Below, one piece after another: positions 25,271-33,388 of a DNA stretch of 64,000 bases. The notes beneath the pieces were generated by a model. That model saw only the letters and a list, made by a program, of their open reading frames with translations. It ran no database searches and had not been told where the DNA came from. The translations under genes and the position numbers were made by a program. Each line of letters begins with the position of its first letter. Positions within the stretch are counted from its first letter, which is position 1. This DNA comes from UKL13-3 sp964392775 (lineage in GTDB: Bacteria; Bacteroidota; Bacteroidia; UKL13-3): assembly GCA_964392775.1 (NCBI GenBank), contig CAYMRD010000006.1, forward strand, positions 62,001 through 126,000. Reading direction: 5' to 3'.

Positions 25271-25430
25271 ATACAGAGGTTCTGTACACGGAGATTTAAG
25301 TGAAGAAAGAGCACGAAGGTCGAGTTGTGGGTATTTCAGGAGTGCACTTAAGAAACGATTCATATTTACTCTGCGTTCATTAGTGTAATCTGCGGGGAAT
25401 TCTAAATCTTAATTCTTACATCTCAACTCT

Positions 25431-25679
25431 TCACTCTTTCTTCTTCGCATTCAACATCAACACAAACGCAATGCTACCTGCAACCAATACAGCTATGTAT
25501 CCGTATTTTTCTTTGAGGTAAAAGTCGTAAGCTAGGTATCCCATCATCACAAAGAAGAGTGCCGCCCGAACAATTTTACCCGATTGCTTGGAAAGGTTAA
25601 GTTTAGGAAGAATCACATAATAGAAGATGATGGCAACGAGGATAGCTCCAATCAATATCAATGCTTGTGTGGTACTCAT
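25431..25679 (-). CDS. Small membrane protein, 82 aa
   Basis: Three predicted hydrophobic segments: ALILIGAILVAIIFYYVILP, AALFFVMMGYLAYDFY and YIAVLVAGSIAFVLML. The tail is lysine-rich. The ATG overlaps the stop of the alkaline phosphatase gene as ATGA, indicating coupling. Function unknown. A 160-bp spacer 25271-25430 downstream contains simple CT/A-rich sequence and no gene. Confidence 0.65.
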   Translation of the reverse strand: MSTTQALILIGAILVAIIFYYVILPKLNLSKQSGKIVRAALFFVMMGYLAYDFYLKEKYGYIAVLVAGSIAFVLMLNAKKKE

Positions 25680-26767
25680 TTGGTTGAGTTTAATAGGTTA
25701 ACAAGCTTATCAAAGATGGCCGTGTTTTCGTAGATGCCGGCAAACTGTTCGGCTCCGGGACCGTAAGCAAAAACAGGAACCATCACACCTGTATGTTTGT
25801 TGTAAGTGTATTTAGGGATGAATTGTTTCCTGTTTTCTTTATTCATCGTAAGTGCCAGTCCTCCTGTTTCGTGGTCGGCAGTAACAATCACCAAAACATC
25901 TTTTTCTTTTTGAGCGTAATCCAACACAGCATTGATGGTTTCATTCAAATCGTGTAACTCGGTTTTCATGTAGGGATAGTCCATGGCATGGCTGCCCCAA
26001 TCCACTTGCGAACCTTCTATCATCAGCATAAAACCATTTTTGTTTTGTCCCAATAGTTCAATGGCATTCAAGGAAGCACGTTTGAGGTAATCACCGCGTC
26101 CGTCCAGGATTCGTTTCATTCCATCGGTTGACAATGTGTATACTAATTTGGTTGCAGTTTGCCGTTTAAAAGTGTTGATGGTATCACTTACAGTTACAAA
26201 TCCTTTTTGCTGCAATTCTTTGTATAAATCGCGACCGTCTCCGCGCATGGCAAAAAACTTATTGCCGCCACCAATAACCACATCGCAGTTGCCGTTGAGC
26301 AGGAATGCCGCAATATCATCTTCGCTGTTGCGACTGCCAACATGGGCGTAAAAAGAAGCAGGCGTGGCATGTGTTACCGATGAAGTTACAACAACACCTG
26401 TTGCACGTTCTTGTTTTTTGAGTTTCTCAAAAAGGTTTTCGCAGGGCAGCGAATCTGCACCCACACCAATGGCTCCATTGAATGTTTTTTTTCCGATAGA
26501 AAATACCGTGGCTCCGGCACCACTGTCGGTTACATAATCATCAGCCGATTGTGTTTTGCTCAAGCCGATTACAGGAAACCGTTCAAATGCATTTTGACCG
26601 GTGTATTCACTCATGGCGCCCGAAATCTGGGTTAATCCCATTCCATCGCCAATCAATAAAATTACTTTTTTAGGTTTAACAGGTTTGGCCTGTTGAAAGG
26701 CACTCACGCCAATAAGAACTGTTACCAAAACAAGAGCGATGGCTGTGTAGCGAATCCATTTATTCAT
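25676..26767 (-). CDS. Alkaline phosphatase
   Basis: PhoA-fold metallo-phosphatase exported to the periplasm, releasing phosphate from organic esters. Signal peptide residues ~1-25 (YTAIALVLVTVLIGVSAFQQ). Metal and catalytic sites: IGDGMG (Zn/Mg Asp), nucleophile Ser in DSGAGATVFSIG, EGSQVDWGSH (Asp/His) and TADHETGG (Asp/His). At 363 residues it is shorter than E. coli PhoA. A -7 element ends 4 nt before the ATG. Followed by an overlapping small membrane protein gene. Confidence 0.92.
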   Translation of the reverse strand: MNKWIRYTAIALVLVTVLIGVSAFQQAKPVKPKKVILLIGDGMGLTQISGAMSEYTGQNAFERFPVIGLSKTQSADDYVTDSGAGATVFSIGKKTFNGAIGVGADSLPCENLFEKLKKQERATGVVVTSSVTHATPASFYAHVGSRNSEDDIAAFLLNGNCDVVIGGGNKFFAMRGDGRDLYKELQQKGFVTVSDTINTFKRQTATKLVYTLSTDGMKRILDGRGDYLKRASLNAIELLGQNKNGFMLMIEGSQVDWGSHAMDYPYMKTELHDLNETINAVLDYAQKEKDVLVIVTADHETGGLALTMNKENRKQFIPKYTYNKHTGVMVPVFAYGPGAEQFAGIYENTAIFDKLVNLLNSTK

Positions 26768-26771
26768 GTGG

Positions 26772-26779
26772 CGAATATA
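26772..26779 (-). promoter_or_regulatory. Putative -7 element for the alkaline phosphatase gene
   Basis: On the minus strand TATATTCG then CCAC then ATG. The 4-nt gap implies a leaderless or nearly leaderless transcript, as at rlmH. Confidence 0.35.
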
Positions 26780-26873
26780 GGATTTTTACCGCCACTGATT
26801 CTCACAGAGAATGTCAACGAGAAGATTTTTAACTCATTGTTTTACACTTAATCTGTATGAATCTGTGGCTTTT

Positions 26874-27986
26874 TTAATGAGCGGCTTCATATCGTTTGCC
26901 CGGCAAGGTTCGGATCAAGCCTTTGAGTTCCATTTCCAATAATTGCAAAGCCAGTGTTCCACTTTCAATATTCAGAGAAAAGGCCAAATCATCCAAACTG
27001 ATACGGGGTTGTTGTTGCAGGGTGTTGTACACAATATGTTCTTTATCATCAAGCAAAGGCATGGATTGTTGTTGAGGTTGTTGACGCTTTGTTGGACTCT
27101 TATCCCATCCCATCAGGTAGCATAAATCGTGAGCCGAAGTGATGAGTGCAGCTTTGTTGAGACGGATGAGATGATTGCATCCTAAACTGAATTCATCATT
27201 GGTACGTCCCGGAAAAGCAACCACATCTTTGTTGTATCCATTGGCTATTTCGGCTGTAATCATAGCGCCACCTTGCAGGGCTGTTTCAACTACAATCAAC
27301 GCATCACAGAGGCCTGCCACAATGCGGTTGCGCTTGGGGAAATTTTCCCTGTCGGGATTGGTTTCACTCACAAATTCGGTGAGAATACCTCCATGCTCCA
27401 ACATTTTATGTGCAGTGCTTTTGTGGCTTGCCGGATACAGTCTGTCCAGTCCGTGCGCTACTACTCCAACTGTAGGGAGATTATTGCGCAAGGCCTCACG
27501 GTGTGCCATGATATCAATGCCGTATGCAAGTCCACTCACAATCAAACATTGAGAATCCGCTAAATCGGTTAGCAGTTGTTCAACACAGGTACGTCCGTAA
27601 TCGGTGGCTTTACGCGTACCCACAATACCTACGATGCGCGTGTTTTCTAAAACGTCCGTTCCTTTGTAATACAATAGCACGGGAGAGTCGTCATAAGGTT
27701 TTAGCCGCGAAGGGTAATTATCATCTAAATAAAACAGGGGTTGAATTTTATGTTTGTTGATGAATACCAATTCTTGTTCAGCACGTTTAAGCGGATTGCT
27801 TTGTTGGATCAAAGCGGCTGTTTTATCACCAATACCCGGAATGCGGGTAAGGTGTGATTTTTTGGAAGCAAACACAGCCTGCGGGCTGCCGCAATAGCTA
27901 ATCAGGTTTTTGGCAAGTACCGGTCCCACACCCGGTAACAGGGTGATGGCAACTCGGTACAGTATATCGTCCGGTTGATGTTTCAT
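26874..27986 (-). CDS. dprA: DNA-processing protein DprA
   Basis: Binds incoming single-stranded DNA and loads RecA during natural transformation. A helix-hairpin-helix segment lies at the N-terminus (LLPGVGPVLAKNLI, RIPGIGDKTAALI). The Rossmann core has VGIVGTRKATDYG, VSGLAYGIDIMAHREAL and FPKRNRIVAGL. A C-terminal winged-helix domain is present (ISLDDLAFSLNIESGTLALQ). The frame is open to 28055, but ATG at 27986 gives 370 residues and the normal start. Also present in many non-competent species, so it does not prove competence. Confidence 0.94.
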   Translation of the reverse strand: MKHQPDDILYRVAITLLPGVGPVLAKNLISYCGSPQAVFASKKSHLTRIPGIGDKTAALIQQSNPLKRAEQELVFINKHKIQPLFYLDDNYPSRLKPYDDSPVLLYYKGTDVLENTRIVGIVGTRKATDYGRTCVEQLLTDLADSQCLIVSGLAYGIDIMAHREALRNNLPTVGVVAHGLDRLYPASHKSTAHKMLEHGGILTEFVSETNPDRENFPKRNRIVAGLCDALIVVETALQGGAMITAEIANGYNKDVVAFPGRTNDEFSLGCNHLIRLNKAALITSAHDLCYLMGWDKSPTKRQQPQQQSMPLLDDKEHIVYNTLQQQPRISLDDLAFSLNIESGTLALQLLEMELKGLIRTLPGKRYEAAH

Positions 27987-28017
27987 GGCTAAGCGAAAGA
28001 TACAATATTTCTGAAAA

Positions 28018-28054
28018 CAAAAAATCCCATTCCGCTCTCGTTTCTGAGTCGGCA
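28018..28054. repeat. Degenerate copy of the TCCCGC...CTCGTTTC hairpin
   Basis: The stretch contains AATCCCATTCCGCTCTCGTTTC, which shares CCGCTCTCGTTTC and the A-run with the three perfect hairpins at 30135, 31196 and 33284, but the right arm is decayed (TGAGTCGG). It lies in the divergent dprA/deacetylase spacer. Confidence 0.4.
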
Positions 28055-28105
28055 TTTATGTATACGAGTTTTAGGGATTACGCCTTAATTTTTATAGTTT
28101 CGGGG

Positions 28106-29032
28106 ATGAGGAAAAGAATAGGCTCTTTTGCCAGCATAATTCCAAATTCACTATGTAAGTTTGATGCCTTCGAAAAGGTAAGTGTTTTCTACCATGCGGT
28201 AAACAATCATCCGCAAGATTTCAACAAGGGACTTTACGATACAAAATCCGAAAAAGAGTTTGCTCAGGGTGTAGACTATTTGCTGAATCAGTTTGGCGAT
28301 AAACTTGAATTAAGTTTTGATGATGGGTTGAGTTGTTGTTACGATATCATTGCACCCATTCTGAAAGAAAAGGGAGTACAAGCAATCTTCTTTTTGAACA
28401 ATGCTTTTATTGACAATAAAGAATTGTTTTACCGGTACAAAGCTGCGTTGATTGTGAATGCATGCCGGATGGATCCTTCTATTTATAAGCTGCTGAATAT
28501 TGAATTGGGTTCCGACCCTGTTTCTGTTGTAATGAGAGTGGGATATAAACAGCGAGCTAAGCTTGATGAAATTGCAAACCGGATTGGAATTGATTTTGAC
28601 GAATACCTGAGAGAGCAGAAGCCTTATATGAATGATGCACAAGTAAGGTCACTGATTAAGGACGGGTTTTTAATAGGTGCTCATAGCGTTGATCACCCTC
28701 CATTTTACGAACTCGATTTGAAAGAACAGCTTTGGCAGGTAGAAACCAGCGTAAATACGTTAATCCAGCAGTATCAATTATCTTATCGTTATTTTTCTTT
28801 CCCCTTTACAGACTGGAATTGCAGTATGGAATTGTTTAAAATCATCAGTGAACGCAATCTGCTCGACAGGTCGTGGGGGTGTGCGGGAATGAAACTGGAA
28901 AATTTTACCTTCCATAAGCAACGGTTGGCATTGGATGTTAACAATCAAACGGCCGAAGAAACAATCAAGTCGGAATGGATTTTATATCAACTAAAACGTA
29001 TCATTGGCAAACATAAAATCACCAGAAATTGA
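28106..29032 (+). CDS. Polysaccharide deacetylase (NodB-fold) family protein
   Basis: NodB homology is shown by LSFDDGLS (catalytic and metal Asp), GAHSVDHPPF (His-x3-His metal pair) and YFSFPFTDWN. Middle-region length is near 308 residues with ATG at 28106; an ATG at 28058 would add 16 residues (MYTSFRDYALIFIVSG) and cannot be excluded. No signal peptide is evident, so it more likely deacetylates an intracellular sugar intermediate or glycan precursor. It is coupled to a GNAT gene through a TTGA overlap, which suggests de-acetylation and re-acylation of the same sugar; inference. Confidence 0.8.
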   Translation: MRKRIGSFASIIPNSLCKFDAFEKVSVFYHAVNNHPQDFNKGLYDTKSEKEFAQGVDYLLNQFGDKLELSFDDGLSCCYDIIAPILKEKGVQAIFFLNNAFIDNKELFYRYKAALIVNACRMDPSIYKLLNIELGSDPVSVVMRVGYKQRAKLDEIANRIGIDFDEYLREQKPYMNDAQVRSLIKDGFLIGAHSVDHPPFYELDLKEQLWQVETSVNTLIQQYQLSYRYFSFPFTDWNCSMELFKIISERNLLDRSWGCAGMKLENFTFHKQRLALDVNNQTAEETIKSEWILYQLKRIIGKHKITRN

Positions 29033-30123
29033 TAGCAATTGAAACATATACTGCTGAAGCTTTGGTGGCATTTACACAAAGTGAAACCTATCAGCAAATG
29101 CCCGTTATTCCAATCTCCGCCATCAGGGCATCTTCGCTGTTGAATTCACCCAAAACACTCCCAACGGATATTGTAATGGTATGTGCTTTTCACAATGATA
29201 CATTGGTAGGCTATTTGGGTTTGTTACCTGATGAGTGTGTGATTCAACATAACCCGATACGATTTGGCTGGCTGTCGGGAATGTGGGTGAGTGAGCATCA
29301 CCGCGGTAAAGGCATTGCTTCGTCACTTATTAATACAATGCTTACCGTTTGGAACGATAATGTGTTAACCACCAATCAATCTCCTGTTGCAGCTTTGGTT
29401 TTTCAGAAACATAAAAAATTTGTGTGCAAGGAAAATACCGGTAAACGGTTCTACTTACGTTCAAGGTTGGCTGGTTTGGTTCCGCAAAAAATTGCATGGA
29501 CAAAAAGACTGAGCTGGGCATTGCACCCGCTCGATTTTATATTGAATAGTTTCTTTACGGCTTATCGTAGCATAGGTTTTAAAAAGGTTGAAAATTATAA
29601 AGTATTCAATACGATTGATGATACACTCGCAGCTTTTCTCAACCAACAACAGCTAAATAATGTTGGAACAAGGCGTGTGGTGGATTTTGAATGGATGATG
29701 AATTATCCGTGGGTAAAGCAAAGCGCGGTTCCTGATTCGTTTGCTGATAAGTATGAGTTTACCATTTCAACACCTGATTACCGAAACGAGTTTGTTGTTT
29801 GTGTTGATGTGCATGAACGAATTATTGCTGCGGCATTGGTGATGTTAAAAAAAGGGGAGCTTAAAGTTTCCTATATATGGGCAAACAATTCGGCCTTGGA
29901 TACACTTGGGAAAGCCGTTTTTCAATACGCACTAAACCATTCCGTTTACGAGATAAGTGTTTTTAATCTCCAACACCAAAGTTTGATAGCTCCATTTGCA
30001 AAATGGTGTCTCCATCAAAGAAACCTGTCACGGCATTATTATCTTACAGCTCCAATTCAAAAAGTATTTGAACAAAGTACCGCTCAATTTTTTGATGGTG
30101 ATGGCGATTGTAGTTTTGCATAA
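29029..30123 (+). CDS. GNAT-family N-acyltransferase, 364 aa
   Basis: The N-terminal ~150 residues carry the GNAT acyl-CoA motif GMWVSEHHRGKGIASSLI preceded by VGYLGLLPDE. The C-terminal half is a second alpha/beta part with FVVCVDVHERIIAAALVML and KVSYIWANN, which resembles another GNAT-like fold without a clear CoA loop. The start is TTG at 29029 in a 4-nt overlap (TTGA) with the deacetylase stop. Acts with the upstream deacetylase by position. Ends at a bidirectional hairpin. Confidence 0.72.
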   Translation: MIAIETYTAEALVAFTQSETYQQMPVIPISAIRASSLLNSPKTLPTDIVMVCAFHNDTLVGYLGLLPDECVIQHNPIRFGWLSGMWVSEHHRGKGIASSLINTMLTVWNDNVLTTNQSPVAALVFQKHKKFVCKENTGKRFYLRSRLAGLVPQKIAWTKRLSWALHPLDFILNSFFTAYRSIGFKKVENYKVFNTIDDTLAAFLNQQQLNNVGTRRVVDFEWMMNYPWVKQSAVPDSFADKYEFTISTPDYRNEFVVCVDVHERIIAAALVMLKKGELKVSYIWANNSALDTLGKAVFQYALNHSVYEISVFNLQHQSLIAPFAKWCLHQRNLSRHYYLTAPIQKVFEQSTAQFFDGDGDCSFA

Positions 30124-30134
30124 AGTCGGGTCAT

Positions 30135-30168
30135 AAAAAATCCCGCTCTCGTTTCCGGGGCGGGATTT
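30135..30168. terminator. Hairpin terminator, repeat copy 1
   Basis: A6 then TCCCGCTCTCGTTTC with right arm GGGGCGGGATTT. The stem is 9 perfect pairs (30138-30146 with 30160-30168), extendable to 11 with one wobble. It lies between the convergent GNAT and T9SS genes and can terminate both. The 13-nt centre is identical in copies 2 and 3. Confidence 0.8.
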
Positions 30169-30186
30169 AAGAATGTGGTTTAGGGA

Positions 30187-31119
30187 TTACTCCTTAATAA
30201 AAGAGTTATGATAAAAAGTGTTTTCATCTCCATTTAACTTCAGATAGTATAAGCCGGAATGGAAGGAAGAAATATCAATTGGTTGGTCGTGAGCTACTGT
30301 GGCAGTAAAGACCAATTGTCCAATATGATTGTAGATGCTCACTTCTGCATTTTTTGCAAATGGTTGAGTAATGTAAATAAAACCATGAGCCGGGTTAGGA
30401 TAGATATTTACGAGTTGATACTTCTGTGTCAGTTCTTTTAGTCCAACAATATTAACAAAATCACAAGGATGCACTGCTCCATTACCACCCTCAGGTCGGA
30501 ACAGATATTGCGTATCCTGATAACATCTTAAATATGGACTCTCTCCCAGTGTTACCACCCGGTCCAATAAAACAATAAATTCTGGACTGCTGTTTCTTAT
30601 ACTCGTAATAACTTTTTCTGTGTACTTCCCCGTATTTATTGGGGTTTCAATATCATCAATTGCATGGAATTGCCATTGGCAGATACTATCATTTGCAACT
30701 ATTGAATTTTGTATCCATACGATGCTGTCAATCACAATTCTTGCATTTATAACAGAATCGGCATTATACGGTATAAGTAAATCAATAGCTATGGTATCGT
30801 GTACATTCACTCCTGTTTTAAAAAGGAGCAGCTTGCCTTTTGATGGTGATAAATAATAAATACTGTCATTGGATTTAGTTAAGAACACGCTGTTACCATA
30901 ATCAACATCATTATAGTTTTTGTATGCTATCTGGGAATAAATATCACCGGCAATACTTGTATCTCTTAGCGCTGTGTAGGTATAAAAGGACTCAAGGCCT
31001 GTTCCGAGTTGGTCTGGGTTTCCGTAATGCCAGATTGTTCCGGGACGGGTGAAGGATTGTTGGGCATCTGCGCCAAAAGAAATTCCGAGCACAAATACTG
31101 AGAGTAATAGTTTTTTCAT
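30187..31119 (-). CDS. T9SS cargo protein with type A C-terminal sorting domain
   Basis: A 310-residue secreted protein. Signal peptide MKKLLLSVFVLGISFGADAQ. The last ~75 residues are a type A sorting domain recognised by the PorSS/T9SS: YQLVNIYPNPAHGFIYIT, then ISIYN-like EVSIYNHIGQLVF, and HSGLYYLKL. The body (~residues 20-230) is beta-rich, without enzyme motif. It would be displayed on or released from the cell surface. The frame extends to 31170 through a tetranucleotide repeat, but ATG at 31119 gives the signal peptide at the N-terminus. An (ATAC)5 tract lies just upstream of its -7 element. Confidence 0.85.
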   Translation of the reverse strand: MKKLLLSVFVLGISFGADAQQSFTRPGTIWHYGNPDQLGTGLESFYTYTALRDTSIAGDIYSQIAYKNYNDVDYGNSVFLTKSNDSIYYLSPSKGKLLLFKTGVNVHDTIAIDLLIPYNADSVINARIVIDSIVWIQNSIVANDSICQWQFHAIDDIETPINTGKYTEKVITSIRNSSPEFIVLLDRVVTLGESPYLRCYQDTQYLFRPEGGNGAVHPCDFVNIVGLKELTQKYQLVNIYPNPAHGFIYITQPFAKNAEVSIYNHIGQLVFTATVAHDQPIDISSFHSGLYYLKLNGDENTFYHNSFIKE

Positions 31120-31141
31120 AACGATTATAATTTGGTTCCGA

Positions 31142-31149
31142 TAAAGATA
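31142..31149 (-). promoter_or_regulatory. Putative -7 element of the T9SS cargo gene
   Basis: On the minus strand TATCTTTA, one mismatch to TAnnTTTG, with a 22-nt leader to the ATG at 31119. The spacer upstream of it is the tetranucleotide tract, and no TTG is seen at -33. Confidence 0.35.
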
Positions 31150-31166
31150 CATACATACATACATAC
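31147..31166. repeat. Tetranucleotide microsatellite (ATAC)5
   Basis: Five perfect ATAC units, read TATG/GTAT on the minus strand, directly upstream of the -7 element of the T9SS cargo gene. A change of one unit would shift promoter spacing by 4 bp. Confidence 0.85.
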
Positions 31167-31195
31167 ACATGACATAAGTAGTTGGTTTCTAATAT

Positions 31196-31231
31196 AAAAA
31201 AATCCCGCTCTCGTTTCCGGGGCGGGATTTT
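31196..31231. terminator. Hairpin repeat copy 2
   Basis: A7 then the same core as copy 1, with right arm GGGGCGGGATTTT. It lies between two divergent genes, where no terminator is needed, so it may mark a left boundary of the AbiE cassette. Confidence 0.75.
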
Positions 31232-31350
31232 ACAGATTATTGGTATCTAACAATAATCCGCAGCTTATGGCTTAGTGTAGTAAAACATATCAATATGGTA
31301 TACTAAAGCTTGATAGAAAGAAAGGTGTATCTTTATATTTAGCAATTAGA

Positions 31351-31382
31351 TTGAGAAAATATAAAAGAATACGATACTTTTG
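31351..31382 (+). promoter_or_regulatory. Putative promoter of the AbiE pair
   Basis: TTG (31351-31353), 21 nt, TACTTTTG (31375-31382), an exact TAnnTTTG with acceptable spacing, 44 nt before the ATG at 31427. Confidence 0.5.
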
Positions 31383-31426
31383 TTCATGTTTATGCATTGT
31401 TCACGTTTCGTGTACTTGTAATATTA

Positions 31427-32434
31427 ATGAACATGAAAGAAATAGAAATAGTAGATATTGCTTTAGAAGCTCTTGAAAAGAATACCGGAATAAGGTGTAA
31501 ATGGAGGGTTATGGAAAAAAAAAGAGTAGATAAGAAGCTTTGTTTAGAGGTTGATGATCATCAATATGATGTTTATATGGAAGTGGTTAAGGAGCTTAGG
31601 AATCATCAAATACCTTTAATGTTAGAAAGAACAATAGAGAACAAACCTCTGATTGTGGTTGCTGCTCACCTGATACCTAAAGTAAAGGAAGAGCTGCGGG
31701 CTTTAAACATTGGATATCTGGAAGGTAATGGAAATATTTATTTGAAATTGGATGGACTTGTATTGTGGATTGAAGGGAACAAGCCATATAAACAAGATGG
31801 AGTAAAGACTAACAGAGCTTTTACCAAAACAGGGTTAAAAGTCGTGTTTCAGTTTTTACTTGATCAACAGATGGTGAACATGCCATATAGAGAAATTGCT
31901 AGTGTGACTGATGTTGGGTTGGGGAATATAAATTATGTTATACATGGTTTGAAAGAAATGGGCTACTTAATTGAAATCAATGCTAGAGAATATCAATTAA
32001 TAAATAGAAGAGAGCTATTGGACAAATGGATAACAACTTATACTGAAAAGTTAAAACCAACACTATTGCTAGGCAGGTTTCGCTTCTTAAAGGAAGAAGA
32101 TTTTATGAATTGGAAGGCTATTATGCTTCCCCACAATAAAACATGGTGGGGAGGAGAACCTGCAGGAGATATATTAACCAATTACTTAAAACCAGAAGAG
32201 TTAACTTTATACACAGAGCAAACCAGAAGCGATCTTATTAAACAAATGAGATTAATTCCTGATGAGAATGGGACCGTGAAGATTTATAAGAAGTTTTGGA
32301 ATTATCAGGATGTGTATGATAACATAACTCCACCGTTATTAGTATATGCGGATTTAGTAACAACTAATGATCGCAGATGTTTAGAAACGGCAAAAAGAAT
32401 TTATGATGAGCTCATACAAAATAAACTACAATAA
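31427..32434 (+). CDS. abiEi: Type IV TA antitoxin, AbiEi-like HTH protein
   Basis: A 335-residue protein resembling the COG4861/AbiEi family, the transcriptional repressor and antitoxin of AbiE-type abortive infection systems. Residues ~140-190 form a winged helix (MPYREIASVTDVGLGNINYV then IHGLKEMGYLIEIN). A C-terminal domain with LLLGRFRFLKEED and NKTWWGGEPAGDILTNYLKP is typical of the family. ATG at 31427 (MNMKEIEIV) or 31433. The coding region is markedly AT-rich compared with flanking genes, suggesting transfer. The downstream toxin gene overlaps its 3' end by about 30 nt. Confidence 0.8.
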   Translation: MNMKEIEIVDIALEALEKNTGIRCKWRVMEKKRVDKKLCLEVDDHQYDVYMEVVKELRNHQIPLMLERTIENKPLIVVAAHLIPKVKEELRALNIGYLEGNGNIYLKLDGLVLWIEGNKPYKQDGVKTNRAFTKTGLKVVFQFLLDQQMVNMPYREIASVTDVGLGNINYVIHGLKEMGYLIEINAREYQLINRRELLDKWITTYTEKLKPTLLLGRFRFLKEEDFMNWKAIMLPHNKTWWGGEPAGDILTNYLKPEELTLYTEQTRSDLIKQMRLIPDENGTVKIYKKFWNYQDVYDNITPPLLVYADLVTTNDRRCLETAKRIYDELIQNKLQ

Positions 32435-33263
32435 AATTCGTCAGTTACCGGAGATAAAGGAGATGCTTTCTGCATTAGAAAGAGGGCTAAATCGCTTTAG
32501 TATAGACTATTATTTGGTAGGTGCTGTAGCAAGAGACGTTTGGATGACAGGAATTAATGGTATTGCTCCAAGAAGAACAACTGGAGATATTGATTTTGCT
32601 GTATTAATAAATGATAAGGGTGTTTATGATGCCCTTAAGAATTATTTAATTGAGGAAGAATGTTTTGCTGCTTATAAAGCGAATCCTTATGTATTGATTT
32701 GGGAAGGCCGATATGAAGTAGATTTATTACCATTTGGAGCGATTGAGGATGAAAATGGTTATGTCATTGCAGAAGGAACTGGTTTAACTAATATAAGCCT
32801 ACAGGGTTTTTATGAAATTTATGAGGAAGGACTTCCGGAGATTGAGTTGGAAGGAAATCACCGGTTCAAGTTTTGTACACTTCCGGGAATTGTGACATTG
32901 AAGCTAATTGCTTGGGATGACAGACCAGAGATAAGAAGAGATGATGTGAAAGATATTAGTGACATACTGAATCACTTCTTTGATATGTATGATGAAAAAA
33001 TATGGGAAGGTCATAACGACTTATTTGAAGGTGATAATGTTGATTTAAAGCATGTGGCAGCTCGTGTAATGGGCAGAGAAATGCGCAAAATTGCAGACCG
33101 AAGCAGAAAACTGTTCGACAGGCTAAATGCGATACTGGATGCGAATACTTCAGATATGCGAAATAGTAGAATGGCTAATATAATGGTAGAATATTTTGAC
33201 AATACCGTTGAGGATAATGTGATACTGTTGAGTCAGGTGAAATTAGGACTAAATGGAAATTAA
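32406..33263 (+). CDS. abiEii: Type IV TA toxin, AbiEii-like nucleotidyltransferase
   Basis: DNA polymerase beta-like nucleotidyltransferase of the AbiEii/COG4914 type. Near residue 37 is VGAVARDVW, followed by the catalytic pair in TTGDIDFAV and a third carboxylate in YEVDLLPFG. KLIAWDDRPEIRRDDVKDISD is the family's lysine/aspartate helix. In characterised members (AbiEii, MenT) the enzyme transfers nucleotides to RNA targets such as tRNA and halts growth when phage infects. ATG at 32403 or 32406, overlapping abiEi by about 30 nt, so tightly coupled. AT-rich like its partner. Confidence 0.82.
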   Translation: MSSYKINYNKIRQLPEIKEMLSALERGLNRFSIDYYLVGAVARDVWMTGINGIAPRRTTGDIDFAVLINDKGVYDALKNYLIEEECFAAYKANPYVLIWEGRYEVDLLPFGAIEDENGYVIAEGTGLTNISLQGFYEIYEEGLPEIELEGNHRFKFCTLPGIVTLKLIAWDDRPEIRRDDVKDISDILNHFFDMYDEKIWEGHNDLFEGDNVDLKHVAARVMGREMRKIADRSRKLFDRLNAILDANTSDMRNSRMANIMVEYFDNTVEDNVILLSQVKLGLNGN

Positions 33264-33283
33264 TACTTCTGCAAAGGTTTAAT

Positions 33284-33320
33284 AAAAAAATCCCGCTCTC
33301 GTTTCCGGGGCGGGATTTTT
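33284..33320. terminator. Hairpin repeat copy 3
   Basis: A7, the same core as copies 1 and 2, then GGGGCGGGATTTTT. It lies between the convergent abiEii and rplT genes and can terminate both. Confidence 0.8.
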
Positions 33321-33388
33321 CAATCGTACAATCGTGGTGAATAATTTATTAAAGTTCGAACAAACTGAAACAGGTTCAGTTGAACAAA

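Larger units (their letters stand above)
31120..31426. other. Divergent spacer holding SSR, hairpin and two promoters
   Basis: This 307-bp stretch has no gene. It contains the minus-strand -7 element (31142-31149), an (ATAC)5 tract (31147-31166), hairpin copy 2 (31196-31231) and a plus-strand promoter for the AbiE pair (31351-31382). The rest is AT-rich without visible structure. Confidence 0.7.

Noticed and set aside
26874..28055. DprA and CinA as evidence for active competence
   Set aside because: Both occur widely in species without demonstrated transformation, and no com pilus or ComEA/ComEC gene is in the window.
31147..31166. The (ATAC)5 tract as CRISPR or as coding N-terminus
   Set aside because: Units are 4 bp without spacers. 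Reading through them would put a repetitive MYVCMY segment before a perfect signal peptide, so ATG 31119 is preferred.
30135..33320. The three hairpins as a CRISPR array
   Set aside because: Copies are 1-2 kb apart with genes between, and each is followed by T-runs like a terminator.
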